DNA from: Devosia rhizoryzae | GTDB lineage: Bacteria; Pseudomonadota; Alphaproteobacteria; Rhizobiales; Devosiaceae | Assembly: GCF_016698665.1 (NCBI RefSeq) | Contig: NZ_CP068046.1 | Coordinates: forward strand, 1,178,001 to 1,242,000 | DNA length: 64,000 nt | Reading direction: 5' to 3' | In this document: piece by piece, positions 27,056 to 36,157 of the stretch | Layout: each line of letters begins with the position of its first letter | Position numbering within the stretch: the first letter of the stretch is position 1 | Position numbers and translations under genes: made by a program | Notes under the pieces: generated by a model | The model's database searches: none | Seen by the model: the letters and a program-made list of their open reading frames with translations, nothing else | What the model was told of the DNA's origin: nothing

Positions 27056-28225
27056 CTACTTGTCCTGCCGCTCGCCTTTGCGGAAGGGCGTGTAGGTTTC
27101 CAGGGTTTCCTGCTGCTGTTCGACGGCGGGGCGTTCGTCTTCGAGATAGTCGGCGACGGCGCGGCGCAGGCCGGGGTGGGCGATCCAGTGGATGGAATGG
27201 GTGAGGACGGGCTCGTAGCCGCGTGCGAGCTTGTGCTCGCCCTGGGCGCCGGCTTCGACAGTTTTGAGGCCGTGGGCGATGGCGTAGTCGATCGCCTGGT
27301 AATAGCAAACTTCGAAGTGGAGGAAGGGGACGTCGCGGGTGGCGCCCCAGTTGCGGCCATAAAGGGTGTCCACACCGCGGAAGTTGATGGCGCCGGCGAT
27401 CGGGGTCACGCCATCATAGGCCAGCATCAGGACGACGCGATCGGCCATGTATTCGCCGAGGAGCGAAAAGAAACGGCGATTAAGGTAGGGGCGGCCCCAT
27501 TTGCGGGCGCCGGTGTCTTCGTAGAACTCGAAGAAGGCGTCCCAGTGCTGTTCCTCGATCTCCTTGCCCGTGAGCCAGCGGACGGTGAGACCATCGGCAA
27601 GGGCGTCGCGACGTTCGCGGCGGATGGTCTTGCGCTTGCGGGAGGCGAGAGTTTCGAGGAAATCGTCGAAGGACTTAAAGTCGTGGTTGTGCCAGTGGAA
27701 CTGCGTGTCGACGCGGCGGAGCCAGTCGATCGAGCCGGCGAGCTCGGCTTCAACTTCGGGGACGAAGGTCAGATGGATCGAGGATGCGTCGGTCCGGGTG
27801 GCAAGCTGCTGGGCGGTCTGGAGGAGGGCGGCCTGGGCTTCGAGGCTTCCGGAGGGGACCAGAAGCTTGGGGGCCGTCGCCGGGGTGAAGGGGACCGAGC
27901 CCTGGAGCTTTGGGTAATAGTGACCGCCGGCGCGCTCGAGGGCATTGGCCCAGCCGTGGTCGAAGACGTATTCGCCCATGGAATGGGATTTGAGGAAGAG
28001 CGGCAGGAGACCGACCGGCTTGTCGTCCTGTGCCAGCAGAATGTGCTGGGGCTGCCAGCCCGTCTTCCCGGTAGCGCAGCCGGACTCCTCGAGCGCGCGA
28101 AAGAAGGCGTGGTCGAGGAAGGGATTGTCCGGCACGCCGTCCGTTGACGGGACAAGGCTGTTCCATACCGCGGCCGGGATCGAGGCCGTGGTGGGATGGA
28201 TGGTCGCCGTGTAGTCGGTGGACAC
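27056..28225 (-). CDS. DUF482 / FemAB-like GNAT acyltransferase
   Basis: A 389-residue protein of the DUF482 (COG3146) family, related to Fem-type aminoacyl and GNAT N-acyltransferases. Typical segments are HWHNHDFKSFDDFLETL, SRKRKTIRRERRDAL, FYEDTGARKWGRPYLNRRFF and VEAGAQGEHKLARGYEPVLTHS. Substrate unknown. The start is GTG 28225, ten bases after the ridA stop; an apparent extension to 28360 is simply open frame running into ridA. Confidence 0.88.
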   Translation of the reverse strand: MSTDYTATIHPTTASIPAAVWNSLVPSTDGVPDNPFLDHAFFRALEESGCATGKTGWQPQHILLAQDDKPVGLLPLFLKSHSMGEYVFDHGWANALERAGGHYYPKLQGSVPFTPATAPKLLVPSGSLEAQAALLQTAQQLATRTDASSIHLTFVPEVEAELAGSIDWLRRVDTQFHWHNHDFKSFDDFLETLASRKRKTIRRERRDALADGLTVRWLTGKEIEEQHWDAFFEFYEDTGARKWGRPYLNRRFFSLLGEYMADRVVLMLAYDGVTPIAGAINFRGVDTLYGRNWGATRDVPFLHFEVCYYQAIDYAIAHGLKTVEAGAQGEHKLARGYEPVLTHSIHWIAHPGLRRAVADYLEDERPAVEQQQETLETYTPFRKGERQDK

Positions 28226-28235
28226 GATGGCGCGC

Positions 28236-28694
28236 CTAGACCTCGACCACCGCTTCGATTTCGACGGCGGCGCCGAGGGGCAGGGCGGTGACGCCGAAAG
28301 CGGCGCGGGCATGCTTGCCCTTGTCGCCAAGGACGCCGACCAGAAGGTTGGAAGCGCCATTGGCGACCAGATGCTGTTCGGTGAATTCGTGGGTCGAAGC
28401 GACGAGAACGGTGAGCTTTACCACCTTCTTGATCTCGTGGAGCGGAACGCCGGCCATATGGACGATCTGGGCGAGGATGTTGACGGCGCAGAGCTCGGCC
28501 GCGTTGCCGCCCTGGACGACGTTCATGTTGTCGCCAAGGCGACCCTGGACCACGCCATGCTCATTGCTGGAAATCTGTCCGGACACGTAGAGCAGGTTGC
28601 CGGTGCGGCTGACCGGAACGTAGCTCGCCACCGGCGCCTTGGGGGCGGGGAGCTCGTAGCCATATTCGCGGAGCTTTTCGATCGGGTCGGTCAT
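28236..28694 (-). CDS. RidA family (YjgF/YER057c/UK114) protein
   Basis: A 152-residue protein of the larger RidA subfamily. It contains [19 protein letters not shown], a middle helix with [21 protein letters not shown] and the C-terminal [23 protein letters not shown]. RidA deaminates reactive enamine/imine intermediates; in this longer subfamily the usual catalytic arginine (here in HARAAFG context) should be checked. ATG 28694 overlaps the dinB stop as ATGA. Confidence 0.9.
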   Translation of the reverse strand: MTDPIEKLREYGYELPAPKAPVASYVPVSRTGNLLYVSGQISSNEHGVVQGRLGDNMNVVQGGNAAELCAVNILAQIVHMAGVPLHEIKKVVKLTVLVASTHEFTEQHLVANGASNLLVGVLGDKGKHARAAFGVTALPLGAAVEIEAVVEV

Positions 28695-30019
28695 CTGAAC
28701 TTGCTTTCCAGGTCTTCTGCTTCTTCTTCGGAAGCCGGAGCCGACTGGTTGTCGGGCCGGCTGGTATAGAGCCTGCCGCGTACTACGGCGGCGCGGCCAA
28801 ATCGCGAGCGGACACTGTCCATGGCGCGTTCCGCGGCGGCCTTGCGCGCTACGAGCGGCTCGAGGAGATCGACGGGGTCGAACCCGTCGGCCGCTTCAAG
28901 GCCCGAGACGCCAATGCCGATGAGCCGGAACGGCGTGCCATCCGCCTCGCGCTGGAGAAGGCTCATGCCGGCCTCGTAGAGTACGTTGGCAAGCTGTGTC
29001 GGCATCATCAGGTGTCGCGCGCGCGTGCGCAACCGAAATCCCGATGTTTTGAGCTTGAGCGTCACGGTGTCGCCGACGACGTTTTTTGCCTTGAGACGTT
29101 CCGACAGCCGCTCAGTGCATTTGAGGAGTTCGGTCGAGAGGTCTTCGAGCGTTGCAATGTCAGTGTTGAAGGTCGTTTCAGAGGAGATGGACTTCATCTC
29201 GCTATCGACGGAAACCTTGCGGGCATCCTGGCCTTGCGAAAGGCGCGCCAGGCGCGAGCCGGCTTCGCCATAAAGCTTCATGAGGCGGATTGGATCTTCG
29301 TCCTGCAACTGGCCGATGGTGTGATAGCCGTCCTTCTTGAGGGTTTCGGAAAAGACCTTGCCGACACCATAGATAAGGCTGATCGGCTTGGGTGCAAGGA
29401 AGGTCAGGGTCTCGGCCTTGCCGATAACGGCGAAACCGCGCGGCTTGTCGAGATCGGACGCGACCTTGGCAAGAAACTTGTTGTGGCTAAGACCCACCGA
29501 GATAGTGACGCCAATTTTCTCGGCGATGGTCTTGGCGAAACGCGCGAGGCTGAGGGCAGGGGGCGCCTTGTGGACGCGCTCGGTGCCGGTGAGATCCAGA
29601 AAGGCTTCGTCGATGGAGATGGGCTCGACCAGCGGAGTGAGCGCATCCATATGCCGCCGGATCTGGCGACTGACATCGACGTACTTTTGCATGTTGGGCT
29701 TGATGATCACTGCATCGGGGCACAGCTCGCGGGCCTTGAACATGGGCATGGCGGACCGAACGCCGAACTGGCGCGCGATATAGCAACAGGTCGAGACAAC
29801 ACCGCGGGCGCCGCCGCCGATGATCAGCGGCTTGTCGCGGAGGCTCGGATCGTCGCGCTTTTCGACCGAGGCGTAAAAGGCGTCGCAATCGACATGGGCG
29901 ATCGACAGGGCAAAGAGCTCGTCGTGGCTGCGCATGCGTGGGGAACCGCAGGCGGGGCAGCGGTTTGGCACCGTCCCGCTGGTTTCCCACTTGAGGCAGT
30001 CCCGGCAGAGCCAGTCCAC
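28691..30019 (-). CDS. dinB: DNA polymerase IV with N-terminal zinc-ribbon
   Basis: A Y-family translesion polymerase of 442 residues. The N-terminus carries CRDC and CPAC pairs (about residues 5-26), a zinc-ribbon-like extension seen in many rhizobial Pol IV proteins and absent from E. coli DinB. The polymerase follows with [50 protein letters not shown] and a little-finger domain. The start is GTG 30019, four bases after the DUF3572 stop, so coupling is likely. I see no GTTC-N7-GTTC box upstream of this operon. Confidence 0.94.
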   Translation of the reverse strand: MDWLCRDCLKWETSGTVPNRCPACGSPRMRSHDELFALSIAHVDCDAFYASVEKRDDPSLRDKPLIIGGGARGVVSTCCYIARQFGVRSAMPMFKARELCPDAVIIKPNMQKYVDVSRQIRRHMDALTPLVEPISIDEAFLDLTGTERVHKAPPALSLARFAKTIAEKIGVTISVGLSHNKFLAKVASDLDKPRGFAVIGKAETLTFLAPKPISLIYGVGKVFSETLKKDGYHTIGQLQDEDPIRLMKLYGEAGSRLARLSQGQDARKVSVDSEMKSISSETTFNTDIATLEDLSTELLKCTERLSERLKAKNVVGDTVTLKLKTSGFRLRTRARHLMMPTQLANVLYEAGMSLLQREADGTPFRLIGIGVSGLEAADGFDPVDLLEPLVARKAAAERAMDSVRSRFGRAAVVRGRLYTSRPDNQSAPASEEEAEDLESKFR

Positions 30020-30023
30020 GTGT

Positions 30024-30305
30024 CTAGAACTCCGTGCGATTGATCCGATGCCAGACGCGCATGAAGGCTTCCGGCGTGATGTTCTGATTGGCGCAAAGGG
30101 CGAGCAGAATCGGCTCGTTGGAGGCAAAGTAGTCGATGAGGCCGTGTTGCATGCGCTCGGTGCCGAGGGCGGCGCGCAGGCTTTGCGGATCGAGGCCGGC
30201 ACTCTGCATGAAACCGAGGAGTTCCTCGGGGTTCTCCGACAGGTAGCCAAGGCATGCGTCAGCCAGATGGCTGATATCGGGCTCGGAACGGTTTGGAACG
30301 GGCAA
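30024..30305 (-). CDS. DUF3572 family protein
   Basis: A 93-residue helical protein with the family pattern [24 protein letters not shown] and [24 protein letters not shown]. Conserved in Hyphomicrobiales, usually next to divK or dinB, function unknown. The start appears to be TTG 30305; no in-frame ATG is present before residue 33. It heads the leftward dinB-ridA-DUF482 run and is divergent from divK across 121 bases. Confidence 0.85.
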   Translation of the reverse strand: MPVPNRSEPDISHLADACLGYLSENPEELLGFMQSAGLDPQSLRAALGTERMQHGLIDYFASNEPILLALCANQNITPEAFMRVWHRINRTEF

Positions 30306-30426
30306 GGCCCTGCCTCATTTGATGTTTTGTAACGGATTAATGGTAGCCGAGATGATGGAGGAAGCGAAGGTCAGTGCGGCGCATGACCAGCTTTTTCGGA
30401 CGGCATAGCCGCCCAAGCGAGGTACG

Positions 30427-30798
30427 ATGCCCAAGACAGTGATGATCGTGGAAGACAATGAGCTCAATATGAAGCTCTTCAACGATCTGCTCGAATCGCG
30501 CGGCTACACCGTTATCCAGACCCGCAACGGCATGGAAGCGCTGGATCTGGCGCGCGCGCATATGCCGGACCTCATTCTCATGGATATCCAGCTGCCGGAA
30601 GTTTCGGGCCTTGTGGTCACCAAGTGGCTCAAGGACGACGAGCAGCTTGCCCATATCCCAGTGATTGCGGTGACGGCTTTCGCCATGAAGGGCGATGAGG
30701 AGCGGATTCTCCAGGGTGGATCCGATGGCTATATTTCCAAGCCCATCTCGGTGTCTCACTTTCTGGAAACCATTGCCCACTACATTGGCCCCGCCTGA
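30427..30798 (+). CDS. divK: Single-domain response regulator DivK
   Basis: A 123-residue stand-alone receiver that controls cell-cycle polarity through PleC/DivJ and DivL in Alphaproteobacteria. The acidic pocket is Glu9/Asp10, the phosphoacceptor Asp53 ([10 protein letters not shown]), and Thr and Lys follow in [11 protein letters not shown] and [11 protein letters not shown] 30427 has a GAGG site. The divK-pleD order is the classical alphaproteobacterial arrangement. Confidence 0.97.
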   Translation: MPKTVMIVEDNELNMKLFNDLLESRGYTVIQTRNGMEALDLARAHMPDLILMDIQLPEVSGLVVTKWLKDDEQLAHIPVIAVTAFAMKGDEERILQGGSDGYISKPISVSHFLETIAHYIGPA

Positions 30799-30880
30799 GG
30801 GACTGCGTATCGACCCAAAGGGCTGAGGCTCGACGCCAGCTTGGGAGGCTGGTGGGCCGATTGTGTCCTGGGGTAGTGGT

Positions 30881-32251
30881 GTGACTGCGCGCGTTTTGAT
30901 CGTCGATGATATCCCGACCAATGTTCGCCTGCTGGAGGCGCGTCTCACCGCAGAATATTACGAGGTCCTCACGGCAAATTCGGGCGCGCAGGCGCTCGAG
31001 ATCTGCCAGTCGCAGGATGTCGATATCGTCCTTCTCGACGTGATGATGCCGGAGATGGATGGGTTTGAAGTCTGCCGGCGGCTCAAGGCCAGTCCCAAAA
31101 CGCATCACGTCCCGGTCCTGATGATTACTGCGCTCGACCAGCCATCGGACCGCGTGCGCGGTCTTGAGGTGGGCGCGGACGATTTTCTCACCAAGCCCGT
31201 GGACGACACGCAGCTGATGGCGCGCGTGAAGAGCCTGGTGCGGCTCAAGTCGCTGACCGATGAATTGCGGGCCCGTGCGCTGACCGGACAGCAGATCGCC
31301 ATCGAAGATGCGCTGCGGGCGATGGACACGATTTCGGCTAGTGGCGGCTCGATCCTGATCATCGACACCGATCTGCGGCATGCCGAGCGGGTCAAGGGGT
31401 ATCTGTCGGCCGAGCATAGCGTCGATATCCTGACGCAACCTTCGGACGCCGTGTTCCAGGTGGCGGGTGCCAGTTACGAGCTGGCGCTGGTCAGCATGTC
31501 GCTGGACGACTTCGATCCGCTGCGGGTGTGCTCGCAGATCCGCACGCTCGATCATACGCGGACGCTGCCGATCATCCTGATGGCAGATGAGGGCGACAAG
31601 CCGCGCGTGGTGCGGGCGCTGGACCTGGGGGTCAACGATTTCATCAGCCGGCCGGTGGAGCGCAACGAGCTTTCGGCGCGGGTGCGGACGCAGATTCGGC
31701 GCAACCGCTATGCGCTCGAGCTGCGGCAGAGCGTGAACAACACGATGGCCCTGGCGGTGACCGACGAGCTCACCGGGCTCTACAATCGCCGCTATTTCGA
31801 CCGGCACCTCAACGTCATGCTCGGAAAGGCGCAGGAGCAGAGCCGGGACATGGCGCTGATGATCCTCGATATCGACCATTTCAAGTCGGTCAACGACAAT
31901 CACGGGCATGATGTCGGCGACATCGTGCTTAAGGAATTTGCGGCGCGCATGAAGCGCAATATCCGTGGCGTCGACCTTGCCTGCCGTATGGGTGGCGAGG
32001 AGTTCGTGGTGCTGATGCCCGATACCGATACGTTCCAGGCGGAAGCGGTGGCTGAGCGCGTGCGGCAGGCGATCGCCGAAAAACCGTTCGACGTGGGGAC
32101 GGCGCGGCCGCTGATGGTGACCGTGTCGGTAGGTGTTTCGCTCAACGAGACGCTGACGGATTCGCCCGAGAGCATGCTGAAGCGGGCGGACGTTGCGCTC
32201 TATCGCGCCAAGCGCGAGGGCCGGAACCGGGTGATCTTCGACGCGGCGTAG
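30881..32251 (+). CDS. pleD: Diguanylate cyclase response regulator PleD
   Basis: Makes cyclic di-GMP when phosphorylated and drives polar development. The 456-residue protein has three domains. REC1 carries phosphoacceptor Asp53 (LLDVMMPEMDG). REC2 (about 150-275) is a pseudo-receiver in which the phosphoacceptor position reads VSMSL. The GGDEF domain carries the active site GGEEF, with an RGVD inhibitory site placed five residues before it. The start is GTG 30881, matching the usual TARVLIVDD N-terminus; a start at 30863 is in frame. Confidence 0.96.
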   Translation: MTARVLIVDDIPTNVRLLEARLTAEYYEVLTANSGAQALEICQSQDVDIVLLDVMMPEMDGFEVCRRLKASPKTHHVPVLMITALDQPSDRVRGLEVGADDFLTKPVDDTQLMARVKSLVRLKSLTDELRARALTGQQIAIEDALRAMDTISASGGSILIIDTDLRHAERVKGYLSAEHSVDILTQPSDAVFQVAGASYELALVSMSLDDFDPLRVCSQIRTLDHTRTLPIILMADEGDKPRVVRALDLGVNDFISRPVERNELSARVRTQIRRNRYALELRQSVNNTMALAVTDELTGLYNRRYFDRHLNVMLGKAQEQSRDMALMILDIDHFKSVNDNHGHDVGDIVLKEFAARMKRNIRGVDLACRMGGEEFVVLMPDTDTFQAEAVAERVRQAIAEKPFDVGTARPLMVTVSVGVSLNETLTDSPESMLKRADVALYRAKREGRNRVIFDAA

Positions 32252-32375
32252 CGATCGATAAAGCTGCGCCTATTAGGGTTAGCTGTTATAATTAACAAAG
32301 GGTTGCGGTTGGCGGAAACGCTTGGGCCGCCTAGGGTCCTTTCAGCGAGCCGAAACACTTCGGTTACGCAAGTTC

Positions 32376-32424
32376 CCTACGGCATTCGCTCAGGTCCGCC
32401 GCAACTCCTGAGCCTCCCGTAGGG
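32376..32424. repeat. Nested palindrome, possible REP element
   Basis: Outer arms CCCTACGG (32376-32383) and CCGTAGGG (32417-32424) enclose inner arms GCTCAGG (32388-32394) and CCTGAGC (32407-32413). The whole could fold into one long hairpin. A different sequence from family A. No second copy was noticed in the window. Confidence 0.65.
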
Positions 32425-32533
32425 CGGTTGGTCCGGATGCGGACAGAGTGGCCTCTTCGACATGCCGCTCCGGACCAGCCACTCTTCTCCCCCAAGATCG
32501 GCAGTTGTCGCTGCCGCATCCACATACTCGATT

Positions 32534-32603
32534 GTCACCCCGGGCTTGACCCGGGGCCCATCCCCCGATCTCAGGATGGGCCCCGGGGCGAGCCCGGGGT
32601 GAC
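32534..32603. repeat. REP-like palindromic element, family A, copy 2
   Basis: About 70 bases bounded by GTCA and TGAC, with hairpin arms GTCACCCCGGG/CCCGGGG and GGGCCCCGGG-type arms around the same ATCTCAGGATGGG core as copy 1. As in copy 1, it is followed directly by AGCCGGTGG. Confidence 0.8.
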
Positions 32604-32656
32604 AGCCGGTGGTTGGGGAAACAGCCGGTGTTCGGGTGACAGCTGGTGGTTGAGGC
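32601..32656. repeat. Three tandem copies of an 18-19 base repeat
   Basis: Copies begin at 32601 (GACAGCCGGTGGTTGGGGA), 32620 (AACAGCCGGTGTTCGGGT) and 32638 (GACAGCTGGTGGTTGAGGC). They extend the tail of the family A element, whose other copy has only one unit. Confidence 0.7.
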
Positions 32657-32666
32657 GGCGGCGTAC

Positions 32667-32700
32667 ACAAACAAAAACCCCGCAATTGATTGCGGGGTTT
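32667..32700 (-). terminator. Rho-independent terminator after rpmG
   Basis: Read leftward, a strong stem CCCCGCAAT/ATTGCGGGG with a two-base loop is followed by TTTTTGTTTG. It starts 24 bases after the rpmG stop codon. Confidence 0.9.
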
Positions 32701-32724
32701 GCTGTTCAGAACAGGAAAGCCAGA

Positions 32725-32892
32725 TTACTTGATCTTGGCTTCCTTAAATTCGACGTGCTTGCGAACGACGGGATCGTACTTCTTGAATGCCAGCTTTTCG
32801 GTCTGGGTACGGGCGTTCTTCTTGGTCACATAGAAAAAGCCGGTGTCGGCCGTCGAGACGAGCTTGATCTTGATGGTGGCGGCTTTTGCCAT
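32725..32892 (-). CDS. rpmG: 50S ribosomal protein L33
   Basis: A 55-residue basic ribosomal protein. The sequence starts [20 protein letters not shown], continues [20 protein letters not shown] and ends [15 protein letters not shown], the standard alphaproteobacterial L33. It is of the cysteine-free type (no CxxC zinc pairs). It is a single-gene unit with its own promoter and terminator. Confidence 0.97.
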   Translation of the reverse strand: MAKAATIKIKLVSTADTGFFYVTKKNARTQTEKLAFKKYDPVVRKHVEFKEAKIK

Positions 32893-32953
32893 TTGGGTGG
32901 TCCTTCACAAAGCGAAAGGCGCCGCACGGAGGGCAGCGCCGGAATTTGGCCGC

Positions 32954-32981
32954 AACCTACGGATTTGCGCCCCGTTGTCAA
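32954..32981 (-). promoter_or_regulatory. Predicted sigma-70 promoter of rpmG
   Basis: Read leftward, TTGACA (32981-32976) is followed after 16 bases by TAGGTT (32959-32954), about 60 bases upstream of the rpmG start codon. The -35 box is a perfect consensus; the -10 is partial. Confidence 0.6.
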
Positions 32982-33010
32982 GTCGATAGCAGCGCGCAAG
33001 GAGAGCCGAC

Positions 33011-33352
33011 ATGATCCCGCCACTCGAATTAATGAGCAAACTGGGCCTCAAATCCGGCGACAGGCTCTGGCTGATCAATGCACCGCGCGAAATGGCAGAG
33101 GAACTCGCTGCCGGCGCCGAGGTCGAGATGGTGCACGAGAAGGACGACTATAACGGCGTGATCGCCTATGTCGATTCTGCCGAGGAGCTTGATCTGCTGG
33201 CGCCGCGCATTCTTAGCGAACTGCCTGAAGATGGCCTGCTCTGGATTTCGGTTGCCGGAAACGACTGGGACGCCCTGACCAAAGCTGGCTGGCGTCCCAC
33301 GGAAAAGATCGACATCGGCGACCAGCGCTCACTGCAGCGCTTCGCGCGCTAG
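33011..33352 (+). CDS. DUF3052-like hypothetical protein
   Basis: A 113-residue protein. LGLKSGDRLWLINAPREM, YNGVIAYVDSAEELDLLAPRI and LPEDGLLWISVAG follow the layout of DUF3052 proteins (unknown function). ATG 33011 has a strong AAGGAG site. It ends with CTAG shared with the convergent DUF983 gene. Confidence 0.65.
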   Translation: MIPPLELMSKLGLKSGDRLWLINAPREMAEELAAGAEVEMVHEKDDYNGVIAYVDSAEELDLLAPRILSELPEDGLLWISVAGNDWDALTKAGWRPTEKIDIGDQRSLQRFAR

Positions 33353-33747
33353 GACTGCTTGGAGCGGTTGGCACCGAAGTCATACATGCGGTTGGCCCAT
33401 TGCAGGCCGACAATGGCGCCTTTGATGGGCTGCAGCATGATCAAGGGCAGGATGATGGCCAGCGGGATCATCGAGATGATGTAGGTCATCGGCTCGATGC
33501 GGTAGGCCATGTCCATATGCATCATAATGGCGATGATGATGTGGCCAGCGATGGTGATGGCGATATAGGGCGGGAAATCATCGGCGCGATGATGGTTGAG
33601 CTCTTCGCCACAGACGTCGCATTGATCGACGACCTTGAGGAAGGCGCGGAACATCTTGCCTTTGCCGCAGTGGGGACAGCGGCAGAGCGTGCCGCGCCAC
33701 ATGGCTTGAGGGACGCTGCGCTGTTCGAGAATATGGGTCTCAGTCAT
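33349..33747 (-). CDS. DUF983 family membrane protein
   Basis: A 132-residue protein with an N-terminal zinc-binding segment (CRCPHCGKGKMF and CDVCGEEL) followed by two membrane helices (IAITIAGHIIIAIMMHM and ISMIPLAIILPLIML). It matches DUF983, a family of unknown function common in Alphaproteobacteria. ATG 33747 lies three bases after the rnr stop with a GAGG site, so it is cotranscribed with rnr. Confidence 0.92.
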   Translation of the reverse strand: MTETHILEQRSVPQAMWRGTLCRCPHCGKGKMFRAFLKVVDQCDVCGEELNHHRADDFPPYIAITIAGHIIIAIMMHMDMAYRIEPMTYIISMIPLAIILPLIMLQPIKGAIVGLQWANRMYDFGANRSKQS

Positions 33748-33750
33748 GAG

Positions 33751-36030
33751 TTACCTCTTTCTCCGACCTCTCGGGCCGAAGCTCTTAGGTGCACCTCGCG
33801 GCGGTCTTCTTCCAGATGGCGGATTGCCGCGCTTGCCTTCCGACAAAAGCTCGAAGCGCAATGCGCCAGCTACCGGAGCCGCTTCCAGTAGCCGGACCTC
33901 AACGCGGTCGCCCAGGGTAAAGGTTTCACCGCTCCGTTCGCCGATCATGGACTGGCGTTCCTCGACATAGCGGTAGAAGTCCTGGCCCAGGGTCGAAGCC
34001 GGGATGAAGCCGTCGGCGCCGGTTTCCAGCAGGCGAACGAAAAGGCCGGATTTGGTGACGCCGGAAATGCGGCCGAGGAACTTGGCGCCGATGCGCTCGG
34101 CCAAAAACTGGGCGAGCAGGCGATCCGAGGTTTCGCGTTCGGCCAGCATGGCGCGGCGCTCAGTGGCCGAGATATGCTGGGCAATGCCGGGAAGTTTTTG
34201 AGCTTCCTGCTCGGTCAGGCCGTCGTTGCCGAAGCCCAGCGACTTCACCAGAGCGCGGTGCACGATGAGATCGGCGTAGCGGCGAATGGGCGAGGTGAAA
34301 TGCGCGTAGCGGTCGAGATTGAGACCGAAGTGGCCATAGTTCTCTGCGGAATATTCGGCCTGCGCCTGGCTGCGCAGCACCATTTCGCTGACTTGCTCTA
34401 TGTTATTGGCCTTGCGGGCCTGGCTCAGGATGCCGTTGAAATCCGAGGCGCGGACACTGTCGGATTTCTTGACGGCGATATCGAGCGAACCAAGGAAGTC
34501 ACGCAGAGCCTGAAGCTTTTCGGACGAAGGCTCGTCGTGGACGCGATAGAGCAGCTCGCTGCGTCTAGCCTCCAGCGTTTCAGCCGCGGCGACGTTGGCG
34601 GCGATCATCATTTCTTCGATAAGGCGATGCGCGTCGAGACGTTCGGGCACGTGGATGTCGCGAACCATGCCCTTATCGTCGAGGAGGATTTTGCGCTCGG
34701 GCAGATCGAGATCGAGCGGGCCCCGCTTGTCGCGGGCGGCGCTCATGGCGGCATAGGCGTCCCAGAGCGGGCGAAGGATTGGCTCGAGCAGGGGGCCGGT
34801 GTTATCGTCGGGATTGCCGTCGATGGCAGCCTGGGCCTGCTGGTAGCTGAGCTTGGCAGCCGAGCGCATCAGGATGCGATGGAAGCTGTGGCTGCGCTTT
34901 TTGCCGTCGGCACCCAGGACCATGCGCACGGCGAGGGCGGCGCGGGGCTCGCCTTCTTTAAGCGAACAGAGTTCGTTGGAGATGCGCTCGGGCAGCATCG
35001 GGACGACGCGATCCGGGAAGTAGACCGAATTGCCGCGCAGATAGGCTTCGCGATCGAGAGCCGTGCCGGGGCGGACATAGGCAGCGACATCGGCGATGGC
35101 GACGGTGACAATGAAGCCGCCGGGGTTCTTTTCATCCTCGTCGGGCGCGGCATGGACGGCGTCGTCGTGGTCCTTGGCATCGAACGGATCGATGGTAATC
35201 AGCGGCAGGTCGCGCCAATCCTCGCGGCCCTTGAGGGAAGCTTCCTTGGCCTCCTCGGCTTCACGCAGGACGCTGGCCGGCCATTTGTGCGGGATTTCGA
35301 GATTGTGGATCGCGATCAGCGAGATGGCGCCTTCGGACTTGGGGTTGCCAATGACCGAGGTGACGCGGGCGCGCGGGATCATCAGGCGGCCAGAGAGCTT
35401 TACCTCGACCTCGACCAGATCGCCGTCCCTGGCGTCGCCGAGATCGCCGACCGGAATGCGCATTTCCTTTTGCTTGCGATCAACGGGGATGAGCCGGGCG
35501 CCTTCGTTGTCGGTGCGGACGATGCCGATATGGGCGCGACGGGGCTTGTCGAGCACCTTCATCGGCTTGGCAGTGTAGTTGGGTATCGCCTCGTCGCCGG
35601 CATCGATGCGGGCGAGAATGCGGTCGCCGGGTGCCGGGGCGACGCGGGATTTGCTGTCGACGAGAACGCGGACGCGCGGCTTTTCGCCTTCCTCATCGTT
35701 CCACTGCGCCGGATAGGCGTGGAGATGATCGGGATCGGCGTCGCCGGGGATGTCAAGCACGGTGACATGGGGCAGGGCGGCAGTGCGGCGCAGGGCCTTT
35801 CGGGTGCGGGCGATGACGCCTTCGCCCTCAAGCTCGGCCAGCATGGCCTTGAAGGGGCGGCGCAGGTCGCCGCGGATGCCGAGCACCTTGGCAAGATCGC
35901 GCTTGCCCTTGATGTTGTCTTCGTCGGCCAGGGCCTCGAGCACCTGCTCGCGACTAGGCAAAAGTTCGGCCGCGGTGAGGCGCGGGCGCTTGGGGCCGGA
36001 CGTGTTTTTGTTTTTTGCTGGTTTGGCCAT
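33751..36030 (-). CDS. rnr: Ribonuclease R
   Basis: A processive 3'-5' exoribonuclease that degrades structured RNA, 759 residues. An N-terminal winged-helix region and cold-shock domains are followed by the RNB catalytic domain. RNB contains the acidic motif ITIDPFDAKDHDDAVHA and, later, YAHFTSPIRRYADLIVHRAL. A C-terminal S1 domain (GVTKSGLFVRLLETGADGFIP type) and a basic Arg/Gly-rich tail end the protein. It leads a two-gene unit with DUF983. Confidence 0.97.
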   Translation of the reverse strand: MAKPAKNKNTSGPKRPRLTAAELLPSREQVLEALADEDNIKGKRDLAKVLGIRGDLRRPFKAMLAELEGEGVIARTRKALRRTAALPHVTVLDIPGDADPDHLHAYPAQWNDEEGEKPRVRVLVDSKSRVAPAPGDRILARIDAGDEAIPNYTAKPMKVLDKPRRAHIGIVRTDNEGARLIPVDRKQKEMRIPVGDLGDARDGDLVEVEVKLSGRLMIPRARVTSVIGNPKSEGAISLIAIHNLEIPHKWPASVLREAEEAKEASLKGREDWRDLPLITIDPFDAKDHDDAVHAAPDEDEKNPGGFIVTVAIADVAAYVRPGTALDREAYLRGNSVYFPDRVVPMLPERISNELCSLKEGEPRAALAVRMVLGADGKKRSHSFHRILMRSAAKLSYQQAQAAIDGNPDDNTGPLLEPILRPLWDAYAAMSAARDKRGPLDLDLPERKILLDDKGMVRDIHVPERLDAHRLIEEMMIAANVAAAETLEARRSELLYRVHDEPSSEKLQALRDFLGSLDIAVKKSDSVRASDFNGILSQARKANNIEQVSEMVLRSQAQAEYSAENYGHFGLNLDRYAHFTSPIRRYADLIVHRALVKSLGFGNDGLTEQEAQKLPGIAQHISATERRAMLAERETSDRLLAQFLAERIGAKFLGRISGVTKSGLFVRLLETGADGFIPASTLGQDFYRYVEERQSMIGERSGETFTLGDRVEVRLLEAAPVAGALRFELLSEGKRGNPPSGRRPPRGAPKSFGPRGRRKR

Positions 36031-36157
36031 GATTTTCGTCAGGTTTCGGGATTGCTCTTTATGTAGGTCACCGCAGGGGTTTTGCCAAATCGCCCCTTGT
36101 CGCTCCGGCCCTTAGGACGATAGTTGTGGAGCCAACGTCCATGAGGGGGATGCGTTC

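Larger units (their letters stand above)
32252..32724. other. Repeat-rich convergent intergenic region between pleD and rpmG (473 bases)
   Basis: No coding gene is evident. In order it holds an A+T-richer stretch (about 32270-32310), a long nested palindrome (32376-32424), a TGGTCCGGA/TCCGGACCA hairpin (32429-32477), a REP-like family A element (32534-32603), three tandem copies of a short repeat (32601-32656) and the rpmG terminator. Confidence 0.75.

Noticed and set aside
32601..32656. CRISPR-like array
   Set aside because: Three directly abutting imperfect units with no spacers and no cas genes; it is a short tandem repeat attached to a REP-like element.
34174..36066. Rightward open frame of about 630 residues
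   Set aside because: Antisense to rnr, no domain or ribosome-binding site.
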